From: Gautieria morchelliformis
Taxonomy: Eukaryota; Basidiomycota; Agaricomycetes; Gomphales; Gomphaceae
Direction of reading: 5' to 3'
Assembly (NCBI GenBank): GCA_015179125.1
Contig: WHVA01000434.1
Location: 1-64,000 of the forward strand
DNA length: 64,000 nt
The position numbers were made by a program, and so were the translations under genes. Position 1 is the stretch's first letter. Each line of letters opens with the position of its first letter. The notes under the pieces were generated by a model, which made no database searches, was not told the origin of the DNA, and worked only from the letters and a program-made list of their open reading frames with translations. Shown piece after piece: positions 1-11,441 of this stretch.

Positions 1-915
1 AAGCATGAGCCCTACGGCAGAGAGGTCCTAATCCGGACTACCATCTCTTGAAAATTATTAATTGTGTGATAGGAGGATGTTCACATTGACAACAATGTAC
101 ATTCTTCTAGGATATATTAGATATCTTTTAAAATATCAACCCTAACCAAATTCATAATCCATCATTTTGAGCAACTTGTATATTGTGGATATCCTAAATT
201 TTTTTGAATGTTCTGATATTTTAAAAATATGGTTGTATGTGCTAAAGTGTGGTGTGTATTGAGATAACAGAGCAATTTCAGATAGGATTTGGATGACTAT
301 ATATTAAAAGTATATATGAAGCTTGTTACATGTATGATGATAGAATGTAGAGGCAAGTATGGACCATATGAGTACATGTTTGAACTATATATGAAACATG
401 TTAGATGTACAATCACAGAATATAGAAGCAAGTATGGACAATACCTGTACTATATTATTATATATGGGTGAGAGATCTGATTAGAAGGTATGTTTAAAAT
501 AATATGCATGTATAGTACAAAGATATGTAACTATTGATGTTTAGACAATGGGGTATACACCCTTTCCTGGGGGAGCAGCAGACTGTGTGAAAGAACTTTG
601 GGGCTAGGATTAAGCATGCCTTACAGATGCTGGCAACTGCCTCAATTGTGATATATTTTATGAAATATAGTTGAGCTAAGTTATATATACATATATATGA
701 CATTTATAAACATCCCCCATAGGTTAAAGAGCAATAAATAATGTGTGTCCAAAGCATGTTCGAAAGTGACCGCGATGAATCATGTCTGCCTACGAAAGAG
801 ACCATGTGGTAAAGCAAACAATAGTAGTTCGAGTCAGGCCGCAGATACGAGGCAGGGATGGGCTAACGGGGTGGGCTTAGGAGTGGGTGTCGGTGTGTGT
901 CTGTGCGGTGCGGGC
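1..915. other. AT-rich stretch, no gene seen
   Basis: Low-complexity AT-rich sequence with short in-frame runs only. No splice-compatible coding segment, domain motif or terminal repeat was recognised. A short Gly/Trp-rich open frame at 745-1026 lies partly over the LINE remnant and has no recognisable content. Confidence 0.5.
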
Positions 916-1925
916 TTATGGGCAAGCAGATGGGGTGCGACATGGGGTGGGCCGCTTAGAGCGCAGTGGGGCAGCAGTAGGTGGGCTACCATGCAGAACC
1001 TGTGTGAGATTGCGTGTCAGTGCTGAATGGGGGGATGGATGAGTCCTGTTAGAGCTAGCTGGCACGATGTGAGGTGGTATGGAATGGAGGGGGGAAGATG
1101 CAGGGGGGGAGGGATGGGCTATGCGGGTGGGGGGCGAGGATGGAAGCGACCAGTGGCGTTTACATAATCTAACAAGTATTCTATGCAGGTAGGATCGGAG
1201 CGGGTGCGAGGGTGGCAGGGTGATCATGCATAGTGCTGCATTGTAGGTATGCTTGTCTAGTGCTAGCTGTAATGGTAATAGGTCAGCATGTACATTGAGC
1301 AGATCGGTGGGTGTTGAGCGGAGCGCTCCTGTGAGGTACTGAGATGGCATTCTCTGTACTCTTGCTAACTTCGTCTTGAAGCCCACCATTCCCTGTGCCT
1401 TCTTGCCAGTGTTGCCCTTGCAGACTGGCATGTACCACACGTCGGCTGTGTAAAACATCTTGGGGATCACTATGAGGTGGAGGTGCCTCATGTTATGATA
1501 TGACATGCTGCTGGTTGGCTTGGCTAATCGTCGGAACTGTAAGACCCAATCTGTTCCCTTGGCCGTGGCATATGCTGCTTGTTCTCTGAACCATAACTCA
1601 TGGTCAAGTATTACACCGAGCAGTTTGTGAGACTCCGTTGGGGCTATGAGTCTTCCCGCTAGATCGAGGGGTTGTCCTTGCATGAGCCGTGTCTTCGCCT
1701 TGTGCCCTGGGTTCTTTACCCTTTTCCTAGTAAAGTCTATTAGCTTCATCTGGTCAAGGTCAAACTTTGAATTGTGATCCTGGGACCAGTCGTTTGCCCC
1801 CCCATTCCTCATCATCATTTGTTTTAACCTGCTGTGTGTCTGCTTGAGGTCTTGCCCGCGGCCAAATAGGTTATGTCGTCAATGAACGCAGGTGCCAGTT
1901 CCCCTTTGCTCTGCCTGGCCAGTTG
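916..1925 (-). pseudogene. LINE (non-LTR) reverse transcriptase fragment
   Basis: This is the C-terminal part of a non-LTR retrotransposon polymerase. Seen in sequence: reading the minus strand, the catalytic box AFIDDITYLAAGK (FIDD replaces YADD) lies at about 1872-1886. The frame then shifts by one base near 1850 and continues as the open stretch 1818-916. That stretch carries the thumb and post-RT region typical of mushroom LINE proteins (KLLGVILDHELWF, VWYMPVCKG). The N-terminal endonuclease and the first RT blocks are absent, so the copy is 5' truncated, as is usual for LINEs. The last 100 residues are Ser/Pro-rich and may be read-through into non-coding DNA. The piece abuts the 3' LTR of gypsy A. 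Confidence 0.75.
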
Positions 1926-1929
1926 AAAA

Positions 1930-2138
1930 GATGTCGATCTTAGGACCTTGTATCACAAGGGCACAACAAAACTTGACCAATGAGTGGTATTCTGAATGCT
2001 ACGTAGTGACAGGTAAGAGTAAGATGCAATGGGAACCGCTGACCAGTTCCCACGCATAAACTATACAGTGGGTCCCTAAGGGGCCCACTGGGATTATGTA
2101 ATAACTAGTATACATGTATGGTATCTAGGTTATTTACA
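1930..2138 (-). repeat. 3' LTR of gypsy element A (truncated)
   Basis: On the minus strand the sequence after the polypurine tract begins TGTAAATAACC, a canonical LTR 5' end. The outer end is not defined because homology to the LINE remnant starts near 1925. No second copy is present in the window to fix its length. Confidence 0.5.
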
Positions 2139-2150
2139 CCCTCCCCCTCT
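2139..2150 (-). other. polypurine tract of gypsy element A
   Basis: On the minus strand this reads AGAGGGGGAGGG and lies directly before a TG-starting LTR end. That is the expected position of the plus-strand priming site of an LTR retrotransposon. It shows that the two ORFs at 2189-4153 lie inside the element, between pol and the 3' LTR. Confidence 0.65.
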
Positions 2151-2188
2151 ATAGACAACTATAGGGGACCAACTACGACTCATAGAGG

Positions 2189-4153
2189 TCATCCATAATG
2201 GAGTCCTCTAATGGAGATGATGTCATCGTCATCGTATGGGGCCGGTGGAGCACGAGACTCCTCTGGGGGCACCTCCGTATCTGTGCTGGTGGTTGGGTGA
2301 GGCTGTTCTGCCTCACCACTAGTGGTGGTTTCTGCTTGGGTGATGGGGCCTGCATCCTCGTGGAGCATGACCTTGACCGCTGGATCCTCAGCCTGGGGGG
2401 GTGGCCGGAGGCGGGCCAGCTCCTGATCGAGCTGGGCATGGGTGAGCGGTCGTGGTACTGCGGCCCTCACGTGGCTGGTCTCGAGGACCTTTTGTTGGCC
2501 CTCCCGAGCGGTGGCACTATATGCCACGCCGGTGAGGCTGCGTTGAACATAGTGTTCAATGCGCGTTGCTCGCTCGCGAGTGACCCCAGCGTAGCGGGCC
2601 AACCATCGCGCGATCTTGGCGAGCGGGATGTCGGGGCCAGCTCGGCCCCCCACGGGGTATGGGCCCATGATGGAGAGCCACAGGCGGGTGCTCTGCGGTG
2701 TCAGGCATTCCCTGGCATCGATGAAGCTCGACCATTGGTCGGTCGAGCCGAACAAGTCGAGAAGTCTTGACTTGAGAGGTGATGCGACCCCTTTAACATG
2801 GGGCGCAAGGGCCTTCAACCACATCCAGACATCCATGTCATCTAGGTTGAAGGTTCCATCCACGTTATCGCGGATGGCAGACGGGATTCCTTCGGGGTTG
2901 TGTATCCAACCCCTTAGGATGGCGGCGATGTCGTGTGGGGTACCGCCCGCTATCACGAGACAATCCCCTTTGGGATTGCAAGCGTGTTGTTTGCGCTCGA
3001 TGCGTTTGAACATGGGGATCATCTCGTGTGTGCACAGGAGTTGCGGCGTTTCTTTCGCCCACACTAGGAGCTCGACGAAGCGTGGGTCGTCGAGCAGGCA
3101 GACGTCGTACCATTGAGTACAATGCTGCTGGGCCTTCCCTACTGGTTGTGGTAGGAGGCCCATCTCGGAGATCGGTGGGTCTCCTAGGGGTATGACCATC
3201 CCCTCCCCCGGCTAGGGAGGATGAACTGTCCCCGCCGGTGGAGGCAGGACCACGTGAGGCCCGATGTACTGGGCTTCGACCTGTGCTACCTGCCGTTGTA
3301 GAGCGGGGTCATTGATCGTGTGCAACGGTGACGCCGCCAGGTATGCGCCGATCGTGCTTTCCCTTGCAATGGCTAACCCATTGATGGTGTTGGGGGTGCC
3401 ATGCAACTTCTTGTGCTTCTTCTTCAGCTGCTCTGCCAGCCGCTGTGCCCTCCCCGGGTCGTACGTCTTCCAGACGGAGGAGTCGGACTCCCATCCGTCT
3501 GGGACGCCGTACGTGGCGTCGGAAGGTGCACTCTGCCCCTCTGTCATCATCGTCGTTGGGGTCAGCGCTGATAATCGGGACGCGAGTCCTGATGTTGCGC
3601 GCGCTGGCAAGGGTGCCGTCATGTGAGGTGATGATGGCCCGGCCACTGGGTCCGTGGCGGGGTCATGGCGCGGCCTTTTTGAGGCTGCATGGGCAAATGT
3701 GAGCTGGAGCTGGGCTGCGCTCAGCTGCTGCTCCAGTTCTTTTATTTTGGCACACTTGGCTTCGAGCGCGTTGTCGCGGTCTTCAACCATGGGTTCCAAG
3801 TCCTTGACCTCCTTCTTGAGGTCATGGATGTCCCGGAGGGGCTCCTCCCACGCGTCACGTGCGATGCCTCTCGGGAGCCATCCCCAGGCCACATCGATGG
3901 TGTCGCCGATGTCTTCATCCTGCAATTTGACCTTGCGGGTGCCTGTCGCGGCCCTTAGGTGCGTGGCGTAGTCCGCGCATGTGGCACAATCGTCGGGGTG
4001 GACAATGCCCAGAGCATCTTCCCATCCTACGATCATCCAGTGCTCTTGGTCAACTGGAGCTCGTAGGATGTCTGCAGCCCCCTGTCTCGGGGCTGTTGCG
4101 CGCGTCGTGGATGTTGACGGCTCAACGTCCATCCCATCTTTGGGGGGCATCAT
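2189..4153 (-). pseudogene. Extra 3' ORF of gypsy element A, split by one in-frame TAG
   Basis: Two open frames, 4153-3212 (313 residues) and 3199-2189 (336 residues), are in the same phase and separated only by a TAG at 3214-3212 and four codons, so they would join into one protein of about 650 residues. The first half has a CATC cysteine pair near residue 57 and a coiled-coil segment (LKKEVKDLEPMVEDRD and following, about residues 112-150). It ends Pro-rich. The second half is largely helical with an acidic, Pro/Thr-rich tail. No enzyme motif was recognised. Position: downstream of the chromodomain end of pol and just upstream of the polypurine tract and 3' LTR, where env-like or extra ORFs occur in some Ty3/gypsy elements. 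The TAG may be a simple nonsense mutation or a read-through stop. The ORF could also be a captured host gene. Confidence 0.45.
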
Positions 4154-4273
4154 CTTCGTTGGTAGATGATGGTGGTTACTTCCAAGAAGCGATGTGCCCT
4201 TGGAAAGATCCGAGGCGAAAATTTAACCGCGCCGTGGCCAGCACGTCACATGATATGCACATGATAGACATGT

Positions 4274-5480
4274 CTAGCGGCGTCTGGGGAGGTCGCATGG
4301 CTTGCTCACCCCCCGAAGCTCTAGATAGCTATCTAGGGCTTCAAGGTCCTTGCAGGACGACATGGGTTCCCATGTCATGTCGCCTAGGGTCCAGCGGACC
4401 TGGAACTCCAGGTCCATCGAGTTTATCCATCGATGTGCGATAATCTCATGGACGAGCCACTCCTCGTCATCATTTGCTCCAAAGTCATAAAATGACTTGG
4501 CCTCACAACGAGGGAATAATTCATCATTGTTAGCCTCGTATCGTCGTACGAGGCTTGAATGATAGACTGGTGAACTACGACAGCTTTTCAGCTCGTCGGG
4601 AAGTTCAAGGGTGACCGTCGAGGCGTTGTTGTGAGCCTCGACGATGCGGTATGGTCCAATGTACCGCGGGACTAGTTTTCTGGCTCTTCCTTTTGGCAGA
4701 GTTAGGTTCTGGGTCGAGAGGTGGATGCGGTCATTGGCCGCATACCTGTCGCTCGCCATACGTTTCTTGTTTGCATGAAACATTTGCATCACTCGATGCT
4801 CTATGATTGCATCATGTGCCACCATCAGGTTCCATCTTGCATGATGTGTGAACCGGGCTACCCCTTTGAACGGGGTGTCCACGGCTACGTCCCTATGGTA
4901 CGCTTCTCGTAAGACCTTGGACAAGTCTACGCCCTGCTCGACGATCCGGCGCAGGGGAACGCCGTCATTTCCTGCGGCAATGACTCTGACATCATCATTG
5001 TCGTCGTCGCGTGATGCGGCAATGCTCGCGGGCTTTTGTGAGCCCTCATTTAATGCGGCGGATTCTGTTATTCTCACCTCTGTATTCTCAGTGAGGCGTT
5101 TAGACCATCTTGTCGCCGCTGCTCGCAGCTCGATCTATCGGTCGGTGGGCAATAACTCACCATCCGGGTCTAAACGGGCGTCTGCATTCACGAAGATGTG
5201 ATCTGGGTGATTGTCACCACTCGTGTCGCTCTTGTAGTAGCGCGACAGGCAGTCCGCTGCCTTGTTCTCTACACCATAAACATGGATGGTGTTGAAGTTG
5301 AACCGTGGGAGAAACTCCCACCATCTGACCTGGCGGTCAGACAAGCTCTTCTGGGTCTCGAAGTATTCGAGCCCTTTGTGGTCTGTGATGAAGGTGAACC
5401 TCCGTCCCAGCAGCTTGTCCTCCCATTTCATGAGAGCCTCGAGCACCGCGATTGTCTCATGCTCGTGAGTCCGGTAGAGG
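4274..5480 (-). pseudogene. Ty3/gypsy element A pol remnant: RNase H plus chromodomain, integrase core deleted
   Basis: The minus strand reads from the RNase H domain (YRTHEHETIAVLEALMKWED, TDHKGLEYF, NKAADCLSRYY) straight through a single in-frame TAG at 5137-5135 into a C-terminal segment. That segment has the GPYRIVEAH and VYHSSLVRRY motifs of the integrase C-terminal region and a chromodomain (EEWLVHEIIAHRW, FQVRWTLGDMTWEP). Compared with gypsy copy B at 20.7-21.3 kb, the integrase zinc-binding region and the DDE core are missing. The text jumps from an AYHRD equivalent near 4893 to the end of the core, so this is an internal deletion. Protease and RT are also lost. The 5' break at about 5480 abuts the alpha-kinase remnant. 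The chromodomain identifies a chromovirus-type gypsy element. Confidence 0.85.
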
Positions 5481-5485
5481 TTCAT

Positions 5486-5991
5486 TACAGACAGGCCAAA
5501 GTGGTGAAACTGGGTTCAGAGCAGCAGTGGATGCATTTGCACACCATGTAGTTGTTGATAGCATGCATTCAGTGTTCCTATGTGACCTTCAAGGTAAGTA
5601 TAGCACATGAAGGTCTCTTAGAAGACTAAATTATGGTCTAACTAGGGTTCATAACCAACAATGAATTCATTCTATTTGATCCTCAAGCCCGCATGTTCGT
5701 GTTCACCATCTATGTCAATTACTATGTCACGCTGAACATTTGTCTCCAGAACTGCAGACACAACTACAAAGACCACATTATATGATCTATCACCTGCTGA
5801 TGCACTCCAAAAGTTTCTCAGAGAGCATGTCTGTAATTCCTTCTGTAAGGGTCTACAGCTGCCATCTACCAATCCGACACAATACACACCTAAAAGTATA
5901 TTACCCAATAAACCGTGTAATGGCCCATTGAGACATGGTATGTTAGAATTGTATCAGTGGTGTATATCCTACTCACATCCAGTTGGGCCTT
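5486..5991 (+). pseudogene. Alpha-kinase C-terminal remnant (second copy of the kinase transposon)
   Basis: Three exon-like pieces match the C-terminus of the alpha-kinase at 49.7-52.2 kb in order. The first (to about 5595) reads VDAFAHHVVVDS then FLCDLQG. After an intron of about 50 nt (GTAAGT to CTAG) comes GFITNNEFILFDPQ. A second intron leads to LQKFLREHVCNSFCKGLQL, ending at a stop near 5991. The DLQG, LFDPQ and H-x-C-x3-C motifs are those of alpha-type protein kinases; the His/Cys set forms their structural zinc site. The first intron sits at the same place and phase as in the intact copy. The N-terminal two thirds are gone, cut by gypsy A at about 5485. This copy cannot be active. Confidence 0.8.
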
Positions 5992-6124
5992 AGGATGGGA
6001 TTAGCATACATTTTACCATTCAGTACATCCCTCTAGCATCTTAAAAATTATTTAGAAAAAAAAAAAAAAAGCATTCATAATTGTAATCTGTGGGTGCCTG
6101 TTATGATTATTACTGAACACAGCA

Positions 6125-6450
6125 GCACAATCATGGATACATTAGGTGAAGCATGGCTTGGAATACTAGCCATATGTTCTCCATCGTCAGTTGGGTATTC
6201 AAGGCACTAAAGGTGCCCTGAGCATGGGCTGCATACTCCAGATCTACAAAGCGAATGAGGGCATCACCTCTGAGCTCATTCTTGAGCCTTCAAATGATAG
6301 CTACATCAACAGGCTGCAAGCAGTTGAGACCCCCATACTCTTCCTGGGAGGGCTGGGTAATCCCGTGGGCCTAAGGTGAAAGGCCCTCATGCTCCAACAA
6401 GTCTATCTTTCTCCCAATCCTGTACCTTCCACATCAAAGACACTAAGGGG
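6125..6450 (-). pseudogene. rve-like integrase/transposase C-terminal remnant (second copy)
   Basis: On the minus strand this region reads EEYGGLNCLQPVD, then after an in-frame stop LRGDALIRFVDLEYAAHAQ and LTMENIWLVFQAML. These match the intact integrase end at 52.4-52.6 kb (LLQPVN, GGDDLIRFVSVEYAVHAQ, MFNVWTIFQAML). A weak GLSP segment just upstream corresponds to its SGVSPN motif. The remnant is convergent with the alpha-kinase tail at 5486-5991, exactly as in the complete transposon, with a short spacer holding a poly-A run at about 6056-6071. The catalytic core is missing and stops are present. Confidence 0.75.
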
Positions 6451-6683
6451 GCAGGCTGAACAACTGTAAGGGCAACAATGAGGGCACCATCACATAAGTC
6501 CACAATCACTTCTCTAGTGACCGAATCCATGACTTTCCACCCTGAAGCATTCCTATGGCAATAAGGGCAAGCAAAGCTGCAGGAAAGCTCCTTTTGATGC
6601 ATGTACAATATGCCAGAAGTTCAATTACTATGATAGCAGGAGATGGAATATCCATGTGTCAATGAGTACTTGCCCTGGGAAAC

Positions 6684-9600
6684 TTATGGGGCCTCTCTGC
6701 ACTGCATCCATGAAGTGCCATGCTCAAACCGGCTCAGATCAAGCTCTGTGGACCCCTTCCTGATGACAGCAGTATCCACCGGCCAGCACAAACCTAACTG
6801 AGACCAGGGGGTACCCAAAATAAAAGTTCTGAGGGCGAGTTGAGTATCCAGCCATTTTCTAGCGGTGAGTCGTGTAGAAACCCAGGCCCTGTAGCTGTAC
6901 AAAGGATATTAGGAGATGTCGTCATGTTCCGACAAATAAAGATAACAGCTACTGACTAGCCCGACCTGCGAATGGTGCTGAAATGGCCGCCCCGGTGTTT
7001 GCATTCCACACACGGATCGTCTTGTCGTCAGACCCGGAGACGATGTGCTTGCCGTCATGCGAGAACGCCACCGACGTGACACAGTCAGTGTGGCCTTCGA
7101 ATGGTGCTGAAATGGCCTCCCCGGTGTCGCATTCCACACACGGATCGTCTTGTCATCCGACCCGGAGACGATGCGCTTGCCATCGTGCGAGAACGCCACC
7201 GACGTGACCCTGTCGGTGTGGCCTTCGAATGGTGCTGAAAGGGCCTCCCCGGTGTCTGCATTCCACATACGGATCGTCTCGTCATTAGACCCGGAGACGA
7301 TGCACTTGCCGTCGTTCGAGAACGCCACCGACCTGATGCCCTCGGTGTGGCCTTCTAATGGTGCTGAAATGGCCTCCCCGGTGTCTGCATTCCACACACG
7401 GATCGTGTTATCATCAGACCCGGACACGATGCGCTTGCCGTCGTGCGAGAACGCAACCGACGTGACGTAGTCGGTGTGGCCTTCGAATGGTGCTGAAATA
7501 GCCTGTCCGGTGTCTGCATTCCACACAAGGATCGTGTTGTCGTCAGACCCGGAGACGATCCGCTTGCCGTCGTGCGAGAATGCTACCGATGAGACACCGT
7601 GGTTGTGGCCTACCAAGACGTTTTCAATAGCTGGCCACACCTTTGCTTTCCCTGTCTCTATGCGGAGTAGTCTTGGAAAGTCTGGGAGGTACGCCTGTGA
7701 CACTATGGAACTTTCAGGTGCAAGCGGGAGTGCCGACACAGAGATGAGGAGTGCTCTCCGAGATTACGCTCCAGAAAGTAGCAACAAACTTGCGGGTATC
7801 CCATACGAATGCTGCAGTGTCATTATCCTGAGGTTCATCAGACTCACGTCGGAGCTCATAACAACTCAGGCACTCACCTGACTCCAGTCCATTATTGCCG
7901 AGAACGCTGCTGAAGCATCGGGTACCTGCTTGATCAGACTCAAAACTTCCAGCCAGTAGAGTAGCTTAGTCTCGAAGAACTCCTTGACCTTCGCACTTAT
8001 GCCCGGCGTGAAGGTGGTGGCGCGAACATGGTCCGCCCAAAAACGACAAGAGTAGGACAGTTGTGAGGATATATACCTCTTGGTCCGTGTCTCCAAGTCC
8101 ACAACATCGCTGCGCAGATGCGAAGTTTCAAGCTGACAAATGTTGAAACAAACTCATCCTTCATCACGCGCAAGCATGACAGCGCAAGGCCGACTTGGTG
8201 TAAAGATGTATCGATGTAGTATGCTTTACTCGAGTTCCGATCTGTTATGAAGTCACGAAAAGACGTGTGCAGCAGAGTGATTGTGCGAGAATCGTGAGAA
8301 GGAAGGCTCCGCAGAGCACCCATAGGTCCAACGATATGCTGAACTTCGGTACCCGAGTTGCCTTCCTTGTACAATTTCTGCAGGGCAGACATCGAGAGCG
8401 GTTCTCTGGCAGTCAGAATGCAGCCCATAACCAAGCAAAAACGTTCCTCGACCTTGTCCGTCAAGCCATCGCCATCCCCGAATATCTGCTTGAGGATACC
8501 GAGATACAGATTGTCCATCCCACGGAACTTCTCGTCTAACAGTTCCTCCAGTTGCTCAACAGTATCCCGACCACCCATCCCATCTTCTTTGACAAATAGA
8601 CAAGCCGTGGACGCCCATTGAAAGTGACCTTCAGATTGCTCGGCTAATAATTGACACCAGCCATCGTTGGGCCATTTGCACTCGAGGTCCGTAATAGTTC
8701 ATCTTTCACAAAGCGGGCAACGGCATCGGCAGCTCGGGTCAATATCCTTTAGGGACCTGGAAAGCATGTGCTTCTTCCTAAGAAGGGCGTCCAGTATGTC
8801 TTTTTCGGCACGTGAAGTGATAAGAAAGCGGAGATTAGACGGCAGTTTTGCTGCTTCACCGCTGAGGACAGACAAGAGACCCTTGCGAGATTCCTCGTCT
8901 CCGCTCTCATCCAATGCATCAATAACGATCACCGTCGGTCCAACGGTGGTTAGCCCCAGGGCGGGTTCTAGAATGAACCAGTTGAACTGCACACGAGGCT
9001 CGGATGTGGTCCGAAGGTCTCGCTTCTCCCGAACCACTTTCAATAACGATGCTCTGCGTGCTCGATCCACATCGGCTAGATCACGAGCAATTGTGCTGAA
9101 CACATATTTTGGGGAGTGTTCTGCCTGAAGAGCGTGGTCAAAACAATACGACGATCCGAGACGTTTGAGCCTGTCAAATCCTCGAGCAACCTCGTGCGCA
9201 ATCGCAGATTTGCCGGCACCCGCAATATCGCTCAAGAAAAATATCCCGGGGGTGTCGTCGCTATCCTGGTTGGCCCAATTGGAAATCTCTTCAATAACTT
9301 TCTCGCGAGTACCCGGCAAACAGCCCTTTCCAGGATTTCAACCAGCTCCCTTTGTGTATAGCATGTCATCAAGCAGAACTTCCTCGGCTGGTTGCAAGGG
9401 GTTTTAGGCTCGGGAAAGGCCCAAAGTCAGAGAACTCACAGAAGTCGCTGATGGTATCCAGTACACGTAGTACAGTGTTTTCGGTATGAATGATGGCATG
9501 TTCCTGTAACGCCGACCTGAGATTCTTGAACGTTTCCCGGTATTGGTCGACCTTGCTGTCGACATGCGACACTAGATGTTTCGCGCCTCTTTTCCCTGAA

Positions 9601-10170
9601 CAAAGATCGTCAGCTATGTCCACTTGACAGTGATTCAACATACAGAAACCTTTTCTTTTGCGTAGGCGCGGACAAAGTAACTGCACTCTAACGTCTGTTG
9701 CGCCAAGGCTAAGATAATCGGCTTCTGCGATTCAATCTTCTTCAACGGCTCTGCCAAGTGGACGAATGCATTTGTGTCTCCAATGAGTTCCGCCAGCGCA
9801 TTGATGATATTGTCCCGGTCCCTCTGAGCAATGATCGCCTAGGCCAGACGTCAGATATGTCAACTCAGCCCGTGCATGGGATAAATCTACCTTTGGCACA
9901 CTAGACAAGATAGGCCATGCCATTTTTGCGTAAGGATGGACCTAGAATCAAGCAAACCGTGTACATGAGATGAACTGGGAGACCGCCGGCGTTTGAACCA
10001 TACCTCGGACATCCCATCCACGATCTCGGTAAACAGCCTGATCCTGTCCAGGAGTGGATCCCAAGCCATCCTTGTCGGGATGACCGTATTATCAGCGGCT
10101 GTACGTTGCCGTCACCGTCTCCCATCAGACGACCCTCCGAATCTCCTTCTTCCCCCGCGCGGGCGTGGGG
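6684..10170 (-). pseudogene. NACHT-WD40 NLR-like gene, left copy (C2 domain deleted, frameshifted)
   Basis: Fungal NLR-like (STAND) receptor gene, probably a self/non-self or defence sensor by family analogy. Exons on the minus strand give an N-terminal helical part (DPLLDRIRLFTEIVDG, then AELIGDT and LAQQTLECSYF) and a linker. The NACHT domain follows, with Walker A DIAGAGKSAIAHEV (about 9200) and Walker B VIVIDALDESG (about 8930), then a winged-helix-like region. Five WD40 repeats (7.65-6.95 kb) of 43 residues have nearly identical text ([17 protein letters not shown]). The C-terminal module, LLFWVPP and then CWPVDTAVI, ends near 6684. An apparent frame change at the AAAA run near 9410 is explained by a 53-nt GTGAGT-CAG intron. 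Real lesions: loss of the C2-domain exons at about 10,090, and small deletions near 8735, 8145, 7755, 7125 and 6800. It is a pseudogene in its present form. Confidence 0.85.
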
Positions 10171-10174
10171 TCTA

Positions 10175-11199
10175 GTATGGTGGTACAGGATGGGGACAAA
10201 GACGGACTTGCTGGAGCGTGAGCGCCTTTGACCTTAGATGAGCTAGCTATACGGGGACATCATGGAGGAGAGTTCTGTAACGACAGTCTGGCCTCAGTAT
10301 GTTGGCTTCGCAGTTATTGAACAGCTAATCCCGGTTGCGTTTTCCAGCCCTATTTGCTTGACTCCCTGATTAGGTGCACCGTGTCCCTGTCTTCTACGCA
10401 ATCTAGCTGTTCGTATATAGACTATGTTCATTCGGGTCGATTGTCGATTCCTGACCAGCAGTTTCGCAAAATTGATTGTTTCGATTAGAGTCGCGCAATT
10501 CCGGTGTATGTGCCAAGGCAAGCTACAGTTTGTACGCTGCGCTCTTCGTTCTCGAGGACTGCATAGTACATGTGTAGTGGCGATGACGAAAAAAAAATTC
10601 CGAATGTACTCCGGAGTCATGAAGAGCGATAATTTATATACAGACGTACCCCCGCAGACAGCAATTGCATGCAATTTGTATACGACACATCCTCGACGGA
10701 GAATGAATGGGGGAACAAGTTAGGCAGGAGTGATGAGGTGTGGCGAAAATAATAGCACATAAACGTCTCCACGAAATGCGCATACGAAAGGGGTTGCACC
10801 GTACAGCAAGTGGGGACCGGAGCTATGACTGCCGCACGCAACGACGGAAGCAACAGAAAAGGCAATCAATGGAAGCATCCAGCGCCAAACTCCGATTGGC
10901 AACAAAAGCACGACAGCGGTAAGTTGCCAAGATCACCGAAGCCAGGAACCCGAAGTCCGGAACCCGAAGTCAGGAACCCGAAATTGAAGTAACGCATTAG
11001 CAACGCTCGACACGTGGCGCCACGCGCACAATTCATCTCTCAAGCGCCGGGTGGGTCACGTGGGAGAAACCGTCGTCAGCCGTAGCAGAGCCTCGGATAC
11101 GCAGAGCAGACAGAACAAGGGCCAGGACAACGCGGTATGAGTCTGCTTCTTCATAGCGCATCCGTGCCCTCCATTGACACAACACTGCCCACGCCCATC
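10175..11199 (-). other. Upstream region of the left NLR copy with a short tandem repeat
   Basis: No conserved coding frame was recognised. The segment is shared with the right arm (55.5-56.6 kb) in inverted orientation and probably holds the promoter of the NLR gene. At about 10,937-10,985 a 14-bp unit (GGAACCCGAAGTCA) is repeated three to four times; the right arm has a longer array of the same unit. The sequence ends at the AACTA target site of copia A. Confidence 0.5.
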
Positions 11200-11204
11200 A
11201 ACTA

Positions 11205-11441
11205 TATAGGTCGAAGTAGAATAATAGTCCGGGGTTTTGACCGTAGATTCGATGCTCTATAACAGTTCAGATCGCTGACTTAAATACATAAACACTGTTC
11301 TAATTATAGTTGAATCCTTTTGTCTTTGCAAAGTACAAAGCGCGCTTTGTACTTTGCTGCGCTCCTTGTTCTCCTATATCCTTTGTCCTTGCATGCGTCA
11401 TCGGGTTGCGTAAGTGTGCCGAAGTGCCGCTATATCCAACA
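11205..11441 (-). repeat. 3' LTR of copia A
   Basis: Nearly identical to 13329-13571. It lies next to the polypurine tract at 11442-11451. Its outer edge is fixed by the AACTA duplication. Confidence 0.9.

Noticed and set aside
745-1026. Small + strand ORF rich in Gly and Trp
   Set aside because: Lies partly over the LINE remnant, has biased composition and no homologous text; most likely chance.
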